Made by a program: the position numbers and the translations under genes
DNA from: Actinomycetes bacterium
Lineage (GTDB): Bacteria; Actinomycetota; Acidimicrobiia; Acidimicrobiales; RAAP-2
DNA: 34,706 nt
Direction of reading: 5' to 3'
Assembly: GCA_021831125.1 (NCBI GenBank)
Contig: JAKBNI010000015.1
Coordinates: 1-34,706, forward strand
Notes under the pieces: model-generated
Told to the model about the DNA's origin: nothing
Database searches by the model: none
What the model saw: the letters and a program-made list of their open reading frames with translations, nothing else
In this document: positions 1 to 6,760 of the stretch, piece by piece
Layout: each line of letters begins with the position of its first letter
Position numbering within the stretch: position 1 is the stretch's first letter

Positions 1-9
1 CGGGCCGGC

Positions 10-1113
10 CTAGCGGCGCTTGGCCGGCGCCTTCTTCGCCACGGCGCGCGGGGCCGGCGCGCGCTTGGCGGCGACCTTCTTCGCGCCCCTGCGCGGGGCC
101 GGCGTCGCGGCCGCGGCGGCCGAGCAGACGGTCTCGACCATGAGCGCGGTCACCACGTAGGGGTCGATGTTCGCGTTGGGCCGGCGGTCCTCGAGGTAGC
201 CGCGCTTCTCGCGCGCGACGCCGGCGGGGATGCGCACCGACGCCCCACGGTGGCTCACGCCGTAGGAGAAGGTGTGGTACGGAGCCGTCTCGTGGGCACC
301 GGTGAGCCGCTCGGTGATGCCGTCGCCGTAGGCGGCGATGTGCTCGTCCACCCGGGTCGACAGGGCCTCGCACGCGGCGATGATGTGGTCCCACCCGCCC
401 GCGGCGCGCATCTGCGTGGTCGAGAAGTTCGTGTGGGCCCCCGCACCGTTCCAGTCGCCGTGGACGGGCTTGGCGGCCAGGCTGACCTCCACGCCGTACT
501 CCTCGGCGATGCGCTTGAGCAGCCAGCGCGCCACCCAGAGCTGGTCACCCATCGCCACCGGGTCGAGCACGCCGATCTGGTACTCCCACTGGCCCATCAT
601 CACCTCGGCGTTGGTGCCCTCGATCGAGATCCCGGCCCGCAGGCAGGCCACGGTGTGGGCCTCGACGATGTCGCGCCCGGGCATCTTCTGGCCGCCCACG
701 CCGCAGTAGTACGGGCCCTGCGGGGCGGGGAAGCCGTCCTCGGGCCAGCCGTAGGGCCGTCCGTCCTGGAAGAACGTGTACTCCTGTTCGATGCCAAAGA
801 GCGGCTCGAAGCGCGCGTAGCGCGTCGCCGTCGCCACGCAGTGGGCCCGGGCGTTGGTCGGGTGGGGCTCGAGCTCGGCGGTGAGCACCTCACAGAGCAC
901 GAGCACGTCGTTGGGGCCGCGCAGCGGATCGGGGCAGGTGAAGACCGGGCGCAGCACACAGTCGGAGTGGTCGCCGGTCGCCTGGTTCGTGCTGGAGCCG
1001 TCGAAGCCCCACACCGGTGGCTCCTGGCCGTCGGCGACGATCTTGGTCTTCGAGCGCAGCTCGTGGGTGGGCTCGGTCCCGTCGATCCAGATGTACTCGG
1101 CCTGGTACGCCAC
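10..1113 (-). CDS. glnII: Glutamine synthetase, type II (eukaryote-like GSII), with basic C-terminal tail
   Basis: Condenses glutamate, ammonia and ATP to glutamine in the cytoplasm. About 367 aa. The GSII core is clear: a WGFDGSSTNQA segment near the N-terminus, the GIEQEYTFF metal/ATP motif, PQGPYYCGVG, the HGDWNGAGAHTNFST block and the terminal EDRRPNANIDPYVV segment. GSII enzymes are usually about 330-370 aa and end soon after the DPY motif; here roughly 36 residues rich in Lys, Ala, Arg and Pro follow, resembling histone H1/topoisomerase tails. The GTG start at 1113 is chosen because an AAGGAG lies 5 nt upstream; an in-frame ATG at 1140 would add nine residues lacking family similarity. 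The gene is divergent from nadE, another glutamine-linked enzyme, and a perfect hairpin repeat lies in the shared upstream region. The function is secure; the tail's role is unknown. Confidence 0.95.
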   Translation of the reverse strand: MAYQAEYIWIDGTEPTHELRSKTKIVADGQEPPVWGFDGSSTNQATGDHSDCVLRPVFTCPDPLRGPNDVLVLCEVLTAELEPHPTNARAHCVATATRYARFEPLFGIEQEYTFFQDGRPYGWPEDGFPAPQGPYYCGVGGQKMPGRDIVEAHTVACLRAGISIEGTNAEVMMGQWEYQIGVLDPVAMGDQLWVARWLLKRIAEEYGVEVSLAAKPVHGDWNGAGAHTNFSTTQMRAAGGWDHIIAACEALSTRVDEHIAAYGDGITERLTGAHETAPYHTFSYGVSHRGASVRIPAGVAREKRGYLEDRRPNANIDPYVVTALMVETVCSAAAAATPAPRRGAKKVAAKRAPAPRAVAKKAPAKRR

Positions 1114-1164
1114 GGGTGCTCCTTCACTCGGTCGGTGCATCCAGTCTGGCGGTCCCGCGGGGCG

Positions 1165-1193
1165 CACACCCCCGGTTCTGTTTCGGGGGTGTG
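1165..1193. promoter_or_regulatory. Perfect 10-bp inverted repeat in glnII/nadE divergent region
   Basis: Left arm CACACCCCCG (1165-1174) and right arm CGGGGGTGTG (1184-1193) are exact reverse complements around a 9-nt centre. It lies 51 bases upstream of the glnII start and 47 bases upstream of the nadE start. A TATTCA hexamer on the minus strand (about 1199-1194) would put a glnII transcription start inside the repeat. It could be an operator or a hairpin in the glnII leader. No run of T follows in either direction, so an intrinsic terminator is unlikely. Confidence 0.5.
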
Positions 1194-1228
1194 AATAGTT
1201 CGACCGGGGTCGCCACGCGCGTCGCCGA

Positions 1229-1234
1229 TAGGCT
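1229..1234 (+). promoter_or_regulatory. -10 element TAGGCT for leaderless nadE
   Basis: TAGGCT fits the actinobacterial TANNNT -10 pattern and ends 6 nt before the GTG of nadE, so transcription would begin at the start codon. No Shine-Dalgarno sequence lies before the GTG. No clear -35 is seen. Confidence 0.5.
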
Positions 1235-1240
1235 CGACCC

Positions 1241-3004
1241 GTGGCCACCGTGCGCCTCGCCCTCGCCCAGATGGACGCCGTGGTCGGGGACCTCGAGGCG
1301 AACGTCGCGTCGATCACGCGCGCCCGGCGCCAGGCCCAGGTGCTCGGCGCCGACCTCGTCGTCACGCCCGAGCTCGCCCTGATGGGCTACCCCCCCGAGG
1401 ACCTCTTGTTGAAGGAGGGCTTCGTGGAGGCGAGCCAGATCGCGCTCGAGGCACTCGCCACCGGCGACGGGCTGGCGCCGGTCCTGGTGGGCACGGCCGT
1501 GCCCGAGGGCGCCTACGGAGTGGCCCTCGAACCCTCGAGCGACGCCCGCGACGTGGCGCGGGTGCCGGGCTTCGAGCAGCGGGCCCACGTCGCGAACGTG
1601 CTGGCGGCCCTCGACGAGCGCGGCGTCGTGGCCGTCTCGGCCAAGCGGTACCTGCCCAACTACGACGTGTTCGACGAGCGACGGTACTTCCACTCGGGCG
1701 TGGGGGCCGGGGCCGTGGTCAACGTGCGGGGCGTGGCGGTGGGGCTGCTCGTGTGCGAGGACGTGTGGCTCGAGGACGGCCCCGCCCTCGAGCTGGTGCG
1801 CGCCGGGGCGACCGCGCTGGTGGTGGCGAACGCCTCGCCGTTCGCGCGCCTGCGCCAGGACGACCGCGAGGCGATGCTGCGTGCGCGGGCCCGCGAGACC
1901 GGCTGTCCGATCGCCTACGTGAACCTCACCGGAGGCCAGGACGAGCTGGTCTTCGACGGCCAGAGCGTGGTCGTCGACGCGGACGGCGAGGTCGTCGCGC
2001 GCGCCGGGGCCTTCCGCGAGGAGATCCTCGTGGCCCAGGTCGAGGCGCGCGCGTCCTCGGCCGGGGTGGCCCTGGTTACCCCGGCGCGCGACGAGGCGCC
2101 GACCCACCTGCTCAACCGCGTGGAGCCGCGCCTCACCGAGATCGAGGAGGTCTACCAGGCCCTGGTCACCGGGACCCGCGACTACCTGCGCAAGAACGGC
2201 TTCGGCGAGGCCCTCGTCGCCGTCTCGGGGGGGATCGACTCCTCACTCGTGGCCGCGATCGCGGTCGACGCCGTCGGCGCGCGCAGCGTGCGCGGCATCG
2301 CCATGCCGAGCCGGTACTCGTCGGAGGGCTCGGTCTCCGACGCGGTCGACCTCGCCGAGCGCCTCGACATCGAGCTGACGACCCTGCCGATCGAGCCGGC
2401 GCACGCCGCGCTCTCGGGCCTGGTCGCCGACGCCCTCGGCCAGGAGCCCCCGGGGCTGACCGACGAGAACCTCCAGAGCCGAGTGCGCGGGGTCCTCATG
2501 ATGGCGATCTCCAACGCGACCGGGGCGATCGTGCTCACCACGGGCAACAAGTCCGAGCTCGCCGTGGGGTTCTTCACGATCTACGGCGACTCGGCGGGAG
2601 GCTTCGCCGTGATCAAGGACGTGAGCAAGGTGACCGTCTACGAGCTGGCGCGCTTTCGCAACGGGCGGGCTCGCGAGCTGGGCGACCCCGAGCCGATACC
2701 GGCGTCGGTGCTCGAGAAGCCGCCCTCGGCCGAGCTGCGCCCGGGGCAGCTCGACGTGCAGTCGCTGCCGCCCTACGAGGTCCTCGACCCCCTGCTCGAG
2801 CTCTACGTCGACGACGACGCCACCGCCGAGGAGATGATCGCGCTCGGCCACGACCCAGCCCTGGTGCGCCGTATCGTGCGCCTGGTCGACCACGCCGAGT
2901 ACAAGCGTCGCCAGACCCCGCCCGGGGTGAGGATCTCGCGCAAGGCCTTCGGACGAGACCGGCGCATGCCCATCACCAACGCCTTCCGGCCCGAGGAGCC
3001 GTGA
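1241..3004 (+). CDS. nadE: Glutamine-dependent NAD+ synthetase
   Basis: Last step of NAD synthesis: amidates nicotinate adenine dinucleotide using ammonia drawn from glutamine and ATP. 587 aa, normal for the two-domain form. The N-terminal nitrilase-type glutaminase domain (about 1-280) carries the Glu44/Lys135/Cys172 triad, seen in TPELALMGYPPEDLL, AKRYLPNYDVF and LLVCEDVW. The C-terminal synthetase domain has the PP-loop SGGIDSS starting at residue 329, and TTGNKSELAVGF and the family-typical FGRDRRMPITNAFR end are present. The GTG start lies directly behind a -10 hexamer with no ribosome site, so the mRNA is probably leaderless. The stop overlaps the next start (GTGA), indicating translational coupling with the small downstream gene. 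Confidence 0.96.
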   Translation: MATVRLALAQMDAVVGDLEANVASITRARRQAQVLGADLVVTPELALMGYPPEDLLLKEGFVEASQIALEALATGDGLAPVLVGTAVPEGAYGVALEPSSDARDVARVPGFEQRAHVANVLAALDERGVVAVSAKRYLPNYDVFDERRYFHSGVGAGAVVNVRGVAVGLLVCEDVWLEDGPALELVRAGATALVVANASPFARLRQDDREAMLRARARETGCPIAYVNLTGGQDELVFDGQSVVVDADGEVVARAGAFREEILVAQVEARASSAGVALVTPARDEAPTHLLNRVEPRLTEIEEVYQALVTGTRDYLRKNGFGEALVAVSGGIDSSLVAAIAVDAVGARSVRGIAMPSRYSSEGSVSDAVDLAERLDIELTTLPIEPAHAALSGLVADALGQEPPGLTDENLQSRVRGVLMMAISNATGAIVLTTGNKSELAVGFFTIYGDSAGGFAVIKDVSKVTVYELARFRNGRARELGDPEPIPASVLEKPPSAELRPGQLDVQSLPPYEVLDPLLELYVDDDATAEEMIALGHDPALVRRIVRLVDHAEYKRRQTPPGVRISRKAFGRDRRMPITNAFRPEEP

Positions 3005-3504
3005 GCGCGCTCGAGCTCGAGCGACGTCTGCTCGGGGTGCTCGACGGTCTCTACCGGGGCCTCGGCGAGGCCGCGCCGCGGGCGGGCGAGGACGCTGCGG
3101 CCGTGGCCCTCTACGAGGCCTCTCGGGCCGTCGGCGAGGCCGCCCTCGCCTGGCGCGAGCGCCTCGGCGACGAGCCGGCCGCGCCCCTGGCGGCGATCGT
3201 CGAGACCTTCGAGGCGGCCGCGGGTATGGACTCGAGCGGGCGGCTCGCGCTGGCGGTGGCCACGAGTCTCGTGGGCCCCCGGGTCCTCGTCTCGCTGCGC
3301 GACGCCCGCGAGGAGCCGGCCCACGACCCCCTCGACGAGCCCGCCCGGGCCGCCAGCGCGAGGGCGAGCGACGCGGTGGTGGCGGCGATCTGGCGCTGCG
3401 CGCGGGCGGCCGAGGGCCTCGCCGGGGACGCCGGGGGGGCGGAGGGATTCGCCCGACTGGCCCGTAGACTCGAGGACGACGGGTACGGCGAGAGTTTCCG
3501 CTGA
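3001..3504 (+). CDS. Hypothetical helical protein coupled to nadE
   Basis: 167 aa, not recognised. The GTG start overlaps the nadE TGA by 4 nt. Composition is Ala/Arg/Glu-rich with regular heptad-like spacing (for example LELERRLLGVLDGL and ASRAVGEAALAWRERL), suggesting a soluble all-alpha protein; no signal peptide, membrane segment, metal motif or catalytic motif is visible. It has strong third-position GC like its neighbours, which supports coding. Its position implies co-expression with NAD synthetase, but no function can be assigned. The 80-base gap before the sigma factor gene follows. Confidence 0.75.
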   Translation: MSALELERRLLGVLDGLYRGLGEAAPRAGEDAAAVALYEASRAVGEAALAWRERLGDEPAAPLAAIVETFEAAAGMDSSGRLALAVATSLVGPRVLVSLRDAREEPAHDPLDEPARAASARASDAVVAAIWRCARAAEGLAGDAGGAEGFARLARRLEDDGYGESFR

Positions 3505-3584
3505 TCAGGGGAGGTTGCACCCCTCCGTATACCTATAGGTGCCCGGGGAGAACGGCCGGGCGCGCAGTGAGATCAAGGGGAGCC

Positions 3585-4538
3585 ATGGCCAAGGACCGCA
3601 TCGACCGCGACGACGAGGACCTCGTCCGCCTGTACCTGTCCGACATCGGGCAGTACTCGCTGCTCACCAAGGACGACGAGGTCCGCCTGGCCCAGGCGAT
3701 CGAGGAGGGGCGCGAGGCGCGCGCCGAGCTCGAGTCGTCCGAGACCGACAAGAAGGTGAAGCTCACCCCGAGCCGCAAGCAGGCCCTCAAGCGCGCCGCC
3801 CACCGCGGGGAGCAGGCCGAGCGCGACTTCGTCCAGTCGAACCTGCGTCTGGTCGTGTCGATCGCGAAGAAGTACCAGGCCTCCGGGCTGCCGCTGCTCG
3901 ACCTGATCCAAGAGGGCAACCTCGGGCTGATGCACGCCGTCGAGAAGTTCGACTGGCGCAAGGGGTTCAAGTTCTCGACCTACGCCACCTGGTGGATCCG
4001 TCAGGCCATCACCCGGGGCATCGCCAACACCGGGCGCACGATCCGACTCCCGGTCCACGCCGGGGACACCCTGGCGCGCGTCCAGAAGGCCCAGTCGCGT
4101 CTCGAGCTCAAGTTCGGCCGGCCGCCGACCATCAAGGAGCTCTGCGAGGAGTGCGAGATGCCCGAGGACAAGCTCATCGAGGCGCTGCGCTTCCGCTCCG
4201 AGCCCATCTCGCTGAGCGAGCCCCTGCGCGAGGACGGCGACGCCGAGCTCGGCGACGTGGTCGAGGACCGTTCGGCCGAGTCACCCTTCGACGTCGCGGC
4301 GGTCAAGATGATGCCGGCGGCCATCGAGAAGCTCCTCGAGCCCCTCGACGAGCGCGAGCAGAAGATCCTGCGGATGCGCTTCGGGCTGGACGGCGCTGGG
4401 GAGATCCGCACGCTCGAGGACGTGGGCGCCGAGATGAACCTCACGCGCGAGCGCATCCGTCAGATCGAGGCGCGCGCCATGTCCAAGCTGCGTCACCCCT
4501 CGTCGGACACGGGCGCGCGCGACCTGCTGACGCTCTAG
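3585..4538 (+). CDS. RNA polymerase sigma-70 factor, RpoD/SigA-like (group 1 or 2)
   Basis: Directs RNA polymerase to housekeeping-type promoters. 317 aa. Region 1.2 (DLVRLYLSDIGQYSLLTKDDE) is followed by region 2 with NLRLVVSIAKKYQASGLPLL, the DLIQEGNLGLMHAVEKFDW core-binding/-10 recognition part and STYATWWIRQAITRGIA; region 3 and region 4 follow with the helix-turn-helix LTRERIRQIEARAMSKLRHP. No long region 1.1 exists, so it is either a short primary factor or a group 2 factor such as SigB of mycobacteria. The ATG at 3585 follows AAGGGGAG closely; a GTG at 3567 is an in-frame alternative. The terminal tag codon shares CTAG with the convergent HAD gene stop. Confidence 0.93.
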   Translation: MAKDRIDRDDEDLVRLYLSDIGQYSLLTKDDEVRLAQAIEEGREARAELESSETDKKVKLTPSRKQALKRAAHRGEQAERDFVQSNLRLVVSIAKKYQASGLPLLDLIQEGNLGLMHAVEKFDWRKGFKFSTYATWWIRQAITRGIANTGRTIRLPVHAGDTLARVQKAQSRLELKFGRPPTIKELCEECEMPEDKLIEALRFRSEPISLSEPLREDGDAELGDVVEDRSAESPFDVAAVKMMPAAIEKLLEPLDEREQKILRMRFGLDGAGEIRTLEDVGAEMNLTRERIRQIEARAMSKLRHPSSDTGARDLLTL

Positions 4539-5311
4539 CGGCGCTGGTTGCGCAGCCCGACCGCCCCGAGGGCGGTCGCCGCGGCCACCCCGAGGGCGGC
4601 CGAGACCACGACCGGGGTGTGGGACCGGGTCCGACTGAGGGCCGTGACCGGGTGGCTGAAGGTGAGCTGGGGCCAGGCGCGCTCCTGGGCCAGGCGCGCG
4701 AGCGCCCGGTCGGCGTTGACGACGAAGGGGTGACCGACGACGTCGAGCATCGGCACGTCGGAGATCGAGTCGGAGTAGGCGAAGGAGTCGGCGAGGTCGA
4801 TGCCCTGGCGCGTCGCGAGCGCACGGATGGCCTCGGCCTTGTGCGGTCCCTGGGCGAAGAAGGTCATCTCGCCGGTGAAGCGGCCCTCGTCGTCGACGCG
4901 CGCGATCGACGAGATGGTCCCGGTGAGGTGGAGGACCTCGGCGAAGGGCTCGACGATCTCGGCCGGTGCCGAGGAGACGAGGTAGACCTCGTCGCCGTCG
5001 GCGAGGTGGTGGTCGATCAGCTCGAGGGCCTCGGCGTAGAGGAGTGGCTCGATCACCTCGTTGACGGTCTCGCGCACCATGTCGCGGATCTGGTCGCGAC
5101 TCCAACCCCGGGTGACCTTGAGGACGGCCTGGCGGACGCGGTCCAGGCGCTTGTCGTCAGCGCCGAAGCGCTGGAACCAGAACTGGGCGATGCCCGCCCC
5201 GACGAGGGTGCGCCGGTGCAGGAGGCCCCGGGCGTGGAGCTCCGGTCCCCACGCGAGTAGCGAGGACTTCGCGATGACCGTCTTGTCGAGGTCGAAGAAG
5301 GCCGCGCGCAC
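4535..5311 (-). CDS. HAD-superfamily IB hydrolase (SerB-like phosphatase) with C-terminal membrane segment
   Basis: 258 aa. Motif I FFDLDKT at residues 5-11 supplies the Asp7 nucleophile and Asp9 acid/base; motif II is LVSSAP, and motif III/IV is the lysine region HKAEAIRAL plus YSDSISDVPML. These mark the HAD-IB branch containing phosphoserine phosphatases and related actinobacterial lipid/phospho-ester phosphatases; the substrate cannot be read from sequence. Residues about 232-252 form one hydrophobic helix followed by RNQRR, suggesting tail anchoring to the membrane with the enzyme inside. The GTG start sits 6 nt behind a TACCAT hexamer, so it may have its own leaderless transcript in addition to read-through from the trkA pair, 30 bases upstream. 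Confidence 0.88.
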   Translation of the reverse strand: MRAAFFDLDKTVIAKSSLLAWGPELHARGLLHRRTLVGAGIAQFWFQRFGADDKRLDRVRQAVLKVTRGWSRDQIRDMVRETVNEVIEPLLYAEALELIDHHLADGDEVYLVSSAPAEIVEPFAEVLHLTGTISSIARVDDEGRFTGEMTFFAQGPHKAEAIRALATRQGIDLADSFAYSDSISDVPMLDVVGHPFVVNADRALARLAQERAWPQLTFSHPVTALSRTRSHTPVVVSAALGVAAATALGAVGLRNQRR

Positions 5312-5317
5312 GAGCCA

Positions 5318-5323
5318 ATGGTA
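5318..5323 (-). promoter_or_regulatory. -10 element TACCAT for leaderless HAD hydrolase
   Basis: On the minus strand TACCAT is followed by 6 nt and then the GTG start at 5311. This is the same geometry as at nadE, the permease, tilS and others in the window. It lies in the 30-base gap after trkA. Confidence 0.4.
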
Positions 5324-5341
5324 GGCCCGCGGGCCGCGGGC

Positions 5342-6010
5342 TCAGCCCACGAAGGCGGTGGAGCACTCGTCCCGGGAGTCGGCGCGGGCCATCAGGACCA
5401 CGTGGTCGTCCACGAGGAAGTGCATGCTCGGCGACGGTATGAGTGGGGTCTCGTTGCGCACCACCGCCACCACCCGGACCGAGTCGGGCAGGCGGAGCTC
5501 GTCGAGCGTGAGGTCCTCGACGAGCGCCGGCGAGCGCTCGTCGAGGGTCACCTCCAGCAGGCACATCTTGCCGTGGGCGAAGGTCATGAGCTGGATCACC
5601 GCACCCACCTCGACCGCCTCGTCGACCAGCGAGGTGATCAGGCTCGGCGTCGACACCGAGACGTCCACCCCCCAGGACTCGGTGAAGAGCCACTCGTTGC
5701 GTGCGTTGTTCACGCGGCTGATGACGTGGGGGACGCCGAACTCCTGCTTGGCGAGCCAGCTCACGACCAGGTTGTCCTCGTCGTCACCGGTCGCGGCGAT
5801 CATCACGTCAGCGCCGCGCACGTCGGCCGCCGCGAGGGAGGCGAACTCACAGGCGTCGGCGGCCACAACGGTGACGGCCGGCAGCTGCGACTTGAGCTTC
5901 TCGGCCGTCGCGGGGATCTGCTCGAGCAGGGTGACCTCGTGGTGGCGGTCCACGAGGTCGGTCGCGATGGCTGTGCCCACGGACCCCCCGCCGGCGATGA
6001 CGATCTTCAC
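5342..6010 (-). CDS. TrkA-family K+ transport regulatory protein (RCK domains), second copy
   Basis: 222 aa cytoplasmic protein. RCK-N Rossmann domain begins KIVIAGGGSVGTAIATDL with the GxGxxG nucleotide loop and a conserved acidic residue after strand 2 (LLEQ); VMIAATGDDEDNL follows. The C-terminal third (about 140-222) is an RCK-C (TrkA-C) fold. Such proteins gate Trk/Ktr potassium channels or transporters in response to NAD(H) or nucleotides. The GTG start overlaps the TGA of the preceding trkA by 4 nt (GTGA), so the two are translationally coupled. The arrangement of two adjacent trkA genes divergent from an APC permease is the ceoB/ceoC arrangement of mycobacteria. No channel subunit (TrkH) is in the window. 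Confidence 0.92.
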   Translation of the reverse strand: MKIVIAGGGSVGTAIATDLVDRHHEVTLLEQIPATAEKLKSQLPAVTVVAADACEFASLAAADVRGADVMIAATGDDEDNLVVSWLAKQEFGVPHVISRVNNARNEWLFTESWGVDVSVSTPSLITSLVDEAVEVGAVIQLMTFAHGKMCLLEVTLDERSPALVEDLTLDELRLPDSVRVVAVVRNETPLIPSPSMHFLVDDHVVLMARADSRDECSTAFVG

Positions 6011-6660
6011 GAGGGCCGTCCTTCGAGTAGCGCCGAGAGCCGCGAGAGTCCCTCGGAGGTGACCATGAACTCCAAGATGTCGTCCTCTTGGGCGAAGAGG
6101 CCCTCCACGTCGAGCCGCCCGACACCCCCGCGCACGACGCCCACGAGCCGGACGTCGTCGCCCAAGGAGAAGTCCGCGGCCGGTCGGCCGGCGAGCGCGT
6201 CGGGCACGATGCGCTCGACGAAGTGGACGGTGCCCGCGGCGTCCGACCAGCTGATCGACGAGTCGGTCGGCAGGAGCCATCGCTTGACCTGGCCCGTGGT
6301 CCACGAGGAGGTCGCCACCGTGGGGATGCCGAGCTTCATGTAGATCTCGGCGCGATTGGGGTCGTAGATCCTGGCCACGACGCTCTTGATCTGGTAGTGG
6401 TCGCGCGCGATCCGTGCGCACAGAATGTTCGAGTTGTCACCACTGGTGACCGCGGCCAGGGCGTCGGCCCGGGCGGCCTCGGCCTGGAAGAGGACGTCGC
6501 GGTCGAACCCCGAGCCGATGATGGTCTTGCCCGAGAAGTGGGTGAGTCGGCGCAGGCTGTCGCGGTTCTTGTCGATCACGACCACCGAGTGGCCCTCGTC
6601 GGAGAGCTCCATGGCCAACTCGGAGCCCACCCGACCGCATCCGACCACGATGATGTGCAC
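6007..6660 (-). CDS. TrkA-family K+ transport regulatory protein (RCK domains), first copy
   Basis: 217 aa. Begins VHIIVVGCGRVGSELAMEL, a canonical RCK-N start with GCGRVG dinucleotide loop and Asp of VVVIDKN at the end of strand 2; DALAAVTSGDNSNI and VVARIYDPNRAEIY are typical TrkA-N features. The RCK-C part spans about residues 130-217 and ends in DDILEFMVTSEG. The GTG at 6660 is chosen since the Rossmann strand starts immediately after it; the longer in-frame reading upstream has no family similarity and would consume the divergent promoter region. It is first gene of a trkA-trkA-HAD run. A 22-bp near-palindrome lies 21 bases upstream. Confidence 0.92.
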   Translation of the reverse strand: MHIIVVGCGRVGSELAMELSDEGHSVVVIDKNRDSLRRLTHFSGKTIIGSGFDRDVLFQAEAARADALAAVTSGDNSNILCARIARDHYQIKSVVARIYDPNRAEIYMKLGIPTVATSSWTTGQVKRWLLPTDSSISWSDAAGTVHFVERIVPDALAGRPAADFSLGDDVRLVGVVRGGVGRLDVEGLFAQEDDILEFMVTSEGLSRLSALLEGRPS

Positions 6661-6680
6661 CGACTCATCCCACCACAACG

Positions 6681-6702
6681 CCGGATTTGCGTGCAACTCC
6701 GG
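6681..6702. promoter_or_regulatory. Operator-like near-palindrome between trkA and permease
   Basis: Left half CCGGATTTGC (6681-6690), a GT centre, and right half GCAACTCCGG (6693-6702) match as reverse complements at 9 of 10 positions. It lies in the 100-base divergent region, 21-42 bases upstream of the trkA start and 59-80 bases upstream of the permease start. A repressor or activator site is a fair reading; the protein is unknown. Confidence 0.4.
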
Positions 6703-6747
6703 GGCTTTGGCGCCTTGGGCCACCCGAGGATCGTGCGGGCGCTGCCT

Positions 6748-6753
6748 TAGTAT
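6748..6753 (+). promoter_or_regulatory. -10 element TAGTAT for leaderless permease gene
   Basis: TAGTAT is close to the TATAAT consensus and fits TANNNT. It is followed by 7 nt and then the GTG at 6761, so the predicted transcript begins at or within one base of the start codon. No ribosome-binding site is present, which fits a leaderless mRNA. Confidence 0.55.
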
Positions 6754-6760
6754 CGTCTCC

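Noticed and set aside
2243..3520. 425-codon minus-strand frame over nadE and the small unknown gene
   Set aside because: Pro/Arg low-complexity product typical of GC-rich shadow frames. The small plus-strand gene at 3001 has better composition and a GTGA link to nadE.
3515..3540. TTGCAC and TATAGG as a -35/-10 pair before the sigma factor gene
   Set aside because: The spacer is only about 13 bases and the hexamer does not fit TANNNT, so a promoter could not be placed with confidence.
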